A stretch of DNA of 64,000 nt, from NCBI GenBank assembly GCA_035910535.1, contig JAMHXF010000090.1, positions 248,001-312,000 on the forward strand. Direction: 5' to 3'. Below the pieces are notes generated by a model. The model was not told where the DNA came from, ran no database searches, and was given only the letters and a program-made list of their open reading frames with translations. Source of the stretch: Archangium_A sp035910535 (lineage in GTDB: Bacteria; Myxococcota; Myxococcia; Myxococcales; Myxococcaceae). A program made the translations under genes and the position numbers. Below are positions 60,548-64,000 of the stretch, piece by piece (position 1 is the first letter of the stretch; each line of letters starts with the position of its first letter).

Positions 60548-61629
60548 GCGCCAGGCACGTGGTGCTGCTGGTGTTGCTCGCGTTGCCGGCGTTCGCGCAC
60601 AAGGGCTCCGACGCGTACTGGACGCTGACGGCGAACGGCGCGCAGCTCACGGGCCACTTCGACGTGGCGCTCATCGACCTCGACTACGTGTTGCCGCTCG
60701 ACGTCGACGGCGACCTCTCGGTGACGTGGGGTGAGCTCCGCGCGCGGCAAGACGACGTGCGCGCGTTGCTCGGTTCGAGCCTCGAGCTCTCTTCGTGCGC
60801 GCTCTCTTTCGGGGCGCTCTCTGTCATTCACCACTCCGACGGCAACTACGCGCGCTTCGAAGTGGCCGCGAGCTGCCCGGTCGACGTCGTCGAGCTGCAG
60901 GTCCGCTACACGCTGCTCTTCGATGCCGACCCGACGCACCGGGGGTTGCTCACCGTCACCGGGCAGGGCGAAGGGCACTGGCAGGCCTTCACCAACTCCA
61001 CGCGCACGCAGCTCGTGTCATTTCTCCCGATGCCGCGCGCGACGCAGGCGTGGCTCGCCTTCACGCAGGGCGTGCACCACATCGCCATCGGCTGGGACCA
61101 CCTGTGTTTTCTCTTCGCGTTGTTGCTGCCGTCGGTGCTGCGTCGCGAGGGGCGTGCGTGGCAGCCGCGTGAGGCCTTCAAGCCGTCGCTGCTCGACGTG
61201 ACGAAGGTCGTCACCGCTTTCACCGTGGCGCACTCGGTGACGCTGGCGCTCGCGGCGTTCGGCTTCGTGCACCCAGACGCGAAGGCCGTCGAGGTCGCCA
61301 TCGCGGTGTCGGTCGCGCTCGCGGCGTTCAACAACCTCGTGCCCTTCGTGCCCGACACGCGCTGGTCACTCGCGTTTTCGCTCGGGCTGCTGCACGGCTT
61401 CGGCTTCGTGAGCGCCATCGCAGACCTCGGCGCTGACGACGCGACGAAGTGGCTCTCGGTGCTGTGCTTCAACCTCGGCGTCGAGGCGGGGCAGCTCGCC
61501 ATCGTCGCGCTCTTCGTGCCGCTGGCGTGGAAGCTGCGCACCCTGAAGCTCTACCGCGCGGTCGTCTTTCCGCTCGGCTCGGCGGTGATTCTGGGCATCG
61601 CGCTCTATTGGACTGCCGAGCGCATCTAA
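60544..61629 (+). CDS. HupE/UreJ-family membrane protein
   Basis: Signal (VVLLVLLALPAFA, cut before HKGSDAY), a ~170-residue extracellular beta domain (VDGDLSVTWGELRARQDDVRAL), then the HupE/UreJ_2 core of six or seven helices, recognised by GVHHIAIGWDHLCFLFAL, FTVAHSVTLALAAFG, FNNLVPFV and GLLHGFGFVSAI. The family transports metal ions such as nickel or is of unknown role. ATG at 60544 overlaps the TPR stop by 4 nt; the 21-codon extension is not a signal. Convergent with the next gene, 16 nt apart. Confidence 0.9.
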   Translation: MSARHVVLLVLLALPAFAHKGSDAYWTLTANGAQLTGHFDVALIDLDYVLPLDVDGDLSVTWGELRARQDDVRALLGSSLELSSCALSFGALSVIHHSDGNYARFEVAASCPVDVVELQVRYTLLFDADPTHRGLLTVTGQGEGHWQAFTNSTRTQLVSFLPMPRATQAWLAFTQGVHHIAIGWDHLCFLFALLLPSVLRREGRAWQPREAFKPSLLDVTKVVTAFTVAHSVTLALAAFGFVHPDAKAVEVAIAVSVALAAFNNLVPFVPDTRWSLAFSLGLLHGFGFVSAIADLGADDATKWLSVLCFNLGVEAGQLAIVALFVPLAWKLRTLKLYRAVVFPLGSAVILGIALYWTAERI

Positions 61630-61645
61630 GAAGCGCGCTCCCGCG

Positions 61646-64000
61646 TCAGTGTCGACGACGGCGCAGCAACGCCAACGCCGCCAGCGCCAACAACGGCTCG
61701 AGGCCCGTCGCACCAGAGCAGCCACACCCGCTGGCCTTCTTCGCTTCGACCGTCACGTGCGTGATGGCGCTCGCCACCTGACCTGATGAGTCGCGCACGC
61801 GCACCTGCACGGTCAGTCGCTCATTCGCCGTCACCGTCGGCGCGGTGACCTGCGCCATGGCACCCGCCGTCGCCGCGAACGTCAGGCGCGAGCCGAGGCC
61901 AATCTGCTCCCACTGGTACTCGAGCGTGCCGCTGCCGGTGCTGCCTGCAGCGCTGAGCTGCGCCTCGCCGCCGCTCTCGACCGTCACGTCAGGTGTCACC
62001 ACCGCGCGAGGCCCGGTGCCCGCTGCCGCGCGCACGTTCACTGTCACGCGCGACGAGCTCTGCAACGCGCCGTCGCTCGCCGTCGCTTCGAAGACCACCG
62101 CCGAGCCCGCCGCCGGCGCGCGGAACTCGATGCTGGTGGCTGTGTACGGAGCCCACGTCACCGTCGGGCCTCCGACCTGCTGCCAGCTCACCGTCACCGC
62201 GTCGCCATCGGGGTCGACGGCCACGGCCTCCACGATGACTGACGTGTCGGTGTCGACCGGCGTCGGCGCCAACGCCGTCACGCCGGGCGCACGATTCACG
62301 TGGCGCACCGTCACCGTCACGCGCGCCGAGGTCGCCAGCGTCGCGTCACGCGCGGTCACCTCGAAGACGAGCTGCGCGTCGGCCGTCACTTCAGGAGCCG
62401 CCGCAGGCACGCGCCACTGCTGCAGCGTGCCCAACGACGCCGCGGGCCCGGAGACCTGTCGCCACGCGACGGTCAGCGTGTCTCCATCGGGGTCGGAGCC
62501 CGTCGCCTCGAGGGCGAAGGCCGCGCGCTCATCGACGGTGAAGTTCGCGCTCGCATTGACGACCGGCGCACGGTTCACGTTTCGCACCGTCACCGTCACG
62601 CGCGCCGAGGTCGCCAGCGTCGCGTCACGCGCGGTCACCTCGAAGACGAGCTGCGTGTCGGCTGTCACCTGCGGTGCCGTCGCAGCGGTGCGCCATTCCA
62701 GCGGAGTGGCGAGCGAGACTGCGGGCCCTGAAACCTGCTGCCACTCGACGGTCAGCGCATCTCCGTCAGGGTCGACGCCCGTCGCGTCGAGCACGAAGGT
62801 CACGTTCTCATCGACGGTGAAGTTCACGCCTGCGTCGACGGTCGGCGCGCGGTTCACGTTGCGCACCGTCACCGTGACTTCATCGGTGTTCAGCGAATCG
62901 ACGGTGCCGTCATTCACGCGCAGCGAGAAGCGCAGCACTTCGTCGGCCGTGACTTGCGGCGCAGTGAAGGTGTTGCCGGTGAGCGTCACGCTCGGCCCGT
63001 CGAGCTGCGTCCACGTGGCGACGAGCGGGCTCTGCTCGGGGTCCGTCGACGCTGAAGCGTCGAGCGTCACCACCGCGCCTTCGTCGACGACCTGGTCCAC
63101 ACCTGCGTTGGCGACCGGCGGTTGATTGATGCACAGGTGGCGCTCGTTCACGCGCGTGGCGAACGGCGTGTTGACGAGGCCGGTGAAGACGAAGTCGTCC
63201 ACGTCCCAGCCGGTGGCCGCCGCGTTGACGTCGGAGCCGACGCGCAGCCGCACGCGCACGGTATGGCCCGCGTAGGTGGTGCCGAGCGAGACGGTGGTGG
63301 TGATGAACGCCGGGTAGCCGGTGCTCTGCGCGCCGAAGGCCTGACGACCCTTGAGCGGGTTGGTGTTGTCGGCGTCGTTGTCGAGCGTCGAGTTGTAACC
63401 GGGTGACGCCGCCGCGCCGATGTCGAGCCACGTCGCGCCGTCGTCGGTCGACAGCTCCAGCACCGCGCCGTCGTACGCGACGTTGCTGGTGACCTCGAAG
63501 TCCCACCGGTTGGAATACGTGAAGCTGAACGCCCCGACACCGACCTGCAGCGGCGGGCTCACCAGCGAGAGGTCGGCCGCTACGCCGGGGTTGGGGCCGA
63601 AGTAGCGGTGCGCGAGCGCTGACTGCTCCGTGCGGCTCCATGCGTACGTGGTGACCGGCGTGGGCGCGACGTCGAAGCGCCACGCGGAAACCGTCGGCTC
63701 GGCGTCGTCGCTGGCGCTCGTGTTCGCCACGTCGTCGAGGTTCACCGCGAAGCGCGCTTGCGCCTCGAGCGTGCCCGGCGACGGCAACGTGGGGTCGGCG
63801 AAGGTGATGGTGAGCACGAGCTCCGTGGGGGCTGTGAGCGTTCCGGGCAGGCTGATGAACGTCTGCGCGGTGGCGGTGGCCAGCGGCTGCGTCGTCGCGA
63901 ACGTCAGCGGCGCGATGGTGACGCCCGGCACGTTGGCCGTCACCGTGGCCGTGGTGGCGGTGAGCGCGTCGAGGCCGACGTTGCGCAGCGTGACGCTCAA
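61646..64000 (-). CDS. Large surface protein with PKD/REJ repeats and MYXO-CTERM tail (5' end outside window)
   Basis: 784 aa seen. N-terminal part here (SVTLRNVGLDALTATTATVT, then WRFDVAPTPVTTYAWSRTEQS and HRYFGPNPGVAADLSL) looks like the end of a protease- or CARDB-type ectodomain; this part is known in myxosortase-dependent M36 peptidases, but no catalytic motif is in the window, so that is only a suggestion. It is followed by five Ig-like domains with the NRAPTVDAGVNFTVDE / DPDGDALTVEWQQVSGP / SSARVTVTV pattern (PKD/REJ type). The C-terminus is GCGCSGATG, a hydrophobic helix and RRRRH, a MYXO-CTERM signal for myxosortase. Confidence 0.85.
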   Translation of the reverse strand: MSVTLRNVGLDALTATTATVTANVPGVTIAPLTFATTQPLATATAQTFISLPGTLTAPTELVLTITFADPTLPSPGTLEAQARFAVNLDDVANTSASDDAEPTVSAWRFDVAPTPVTTYAWSRTEQSALAHRYFGPNPGVAADLSLVSPPLQVGVGAFSFTYSNRWDFEVTSNVAYDGAVLELSTDDGATWLDIGAAASPGYNSTLDNDADNTNPLKGRQAFGAQSTGYPAFITTTVSLGTTYAGHTVRVRLRVGSDVNAAATGWDVDDFVFTGLVNTPFATRVNERHLCINQPPVANAGVDQVVDEGAVVTLDASASTDPEQSPLVATWTQLDGPSVTLTGNTFTAPQVTADEVLRFSLRVNDGTVDSLNTDEVTVTVRNVNRAPTVDAGVNFTVDENVTFVLDATGVDPDGDALTVEWQQVSGPAVSLATPLEWRTAATAPQVTADTQLVFEVTARDATLATSARVTVTVRNVNRAPVVNASANFTVDERAAFALEATGSDPDGDTLTVAWRQVSGPAASLGTLQQWRVPAAAPEVTADAQLVFEVTARDATLATSARVTVTVRHVNRAPGVTALAPTPVDTDTSVIVEAVAVDPDGDAVTVSWQQVGGPTVTWAPYTATSIEFRAPAAGSAVVFEATASDGALQSSSRVTVNVRAAAGTGPRAVVTPDVTVESGGEAQLSAAGSTGSGTLEYQWEQIGLGSRLTFAATAGAMAQVTAPTVTANERLTVQVRVRDSSGQVASAITHVTVEAKKASGCGCSGATGLEPLLALAALALLRRRRH
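62304..62376 (-). repeat. 73-bp exact direct repeat within the PKD/REJ protein, copy 1
   Basis: Identical to 62583-62655, 279 bp away (93 codons, one Ig-like domain). Identity at synonymous sites points to recent duplication or gene conversion. Confidence 0.85.
62583..62655 (-). repeat. 73-bp exact direct repeat within the PKD/REJ protein, copy 2
   Basis: Second copy of the block described at 62304-62376. Confidence 0.85.

Overview
The window reads as a high-GC chromosome segment from a member of the Myxococcota. Several independent signs point there: proteins ending in a Cys/Gly motif, a short hydrophobic helix and an Arg cluster (MYXO-CTERM type sorting signals), DUF4215 cysteine repeats (CDDGN...GDGCS), MopE-like DCN/DCD metal-binding motifs, many 'DAG'- and 'GGG'-rich lipoprotein linkers, a Hanks-type Ser/Thr kinase with an AgmX/TonB-like tail, and ECF, TetR and MarR regulators. 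Coding density is very high, most same-strand neighbours overlap by 4 nt, and no rRNA, tRNA, CRISPR array, intact IS element or replication origin was recognised.

Layout. 1-7.0 kb: C-terminal half of an RND efflux pump, a collagen-like lipoprotein with a DUF1554-like head, a GT2 glycosyltransferase, an orphan secretin-N-like domain protein, a Cys-rich lipoprotein and a polytopic membrane protein. 7.0-13.6 kb: PhoD-like phosphatase, a barrel/carboxypeptidase-regulatory-domain protein overlapping a FecR-domain lipoprotein, and a DUF4215/fibro-slime lipoprotein. 13.7-20.9 kb: a pseudokinase-kinase fusion, and a minus-strand operon of a kinase-remnant/TPR protein plus two FG-GAP-like surface lipoproteins. 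20.9-26.4 kb: FAD oxidoreductase plus ECF41-like sigma factor, an ASH/vWA lipoprotein and a vWA lipoprotein. 26.5-32.8 kb: a complete TetR-MFP-RND-TolC efflux operon.

32.8-38.4 kb: RDD membrane protein, a two-gene nucleotidyltransferase module, an FGE-fold lipoprotein, a DUF4215 lipoprotein, a bactofilin-like protein, a MarR regulator and two small secreted proteins. 38.5-48.5 kb: tyrosine/homogentisate catabolism (maleylacetoacetate isomerase, HPPD and, 7 kb further, homogentisate dioxygenase), interrupted by a decayed Fic gene, a second ASH/vWA lipoprotein, a MarR gene, a zinc-ribbon membrane protein and a MopE/TPR pair. 48.5-57.5 kb: a minus-strand block with a five-gene periplasmic operon (DUF4331, Gly-rich lipoprotein, TPR protein, truncated-hemoglobin lipoprotein, YceI plus c-type cytochrome) and a large unknown lipoprotein. 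57.7-64 kb: inosine-guanosine kinase (gsk) leading a four-gene run that ends in HupE/UreJ, then the C-terminal part of a PKD/REJ-repeat surface protein with a MYXO-CTERM tail.

Themes. The gene content is dominated by envelope and surface functions: about twenty lipoproteins or sorted surface proteins, two RND systems and two mechanosensory/adhesive ASH-vWA paralogs. At seven genes a TA-starting -10-like hexamer sits exactly 7 nt before the start codon (6 nt at two more), which suggests leaderless transcription of many single genes, while operons such as the DUF4331 cluster start with clear Shine-Dalgarno sequences.
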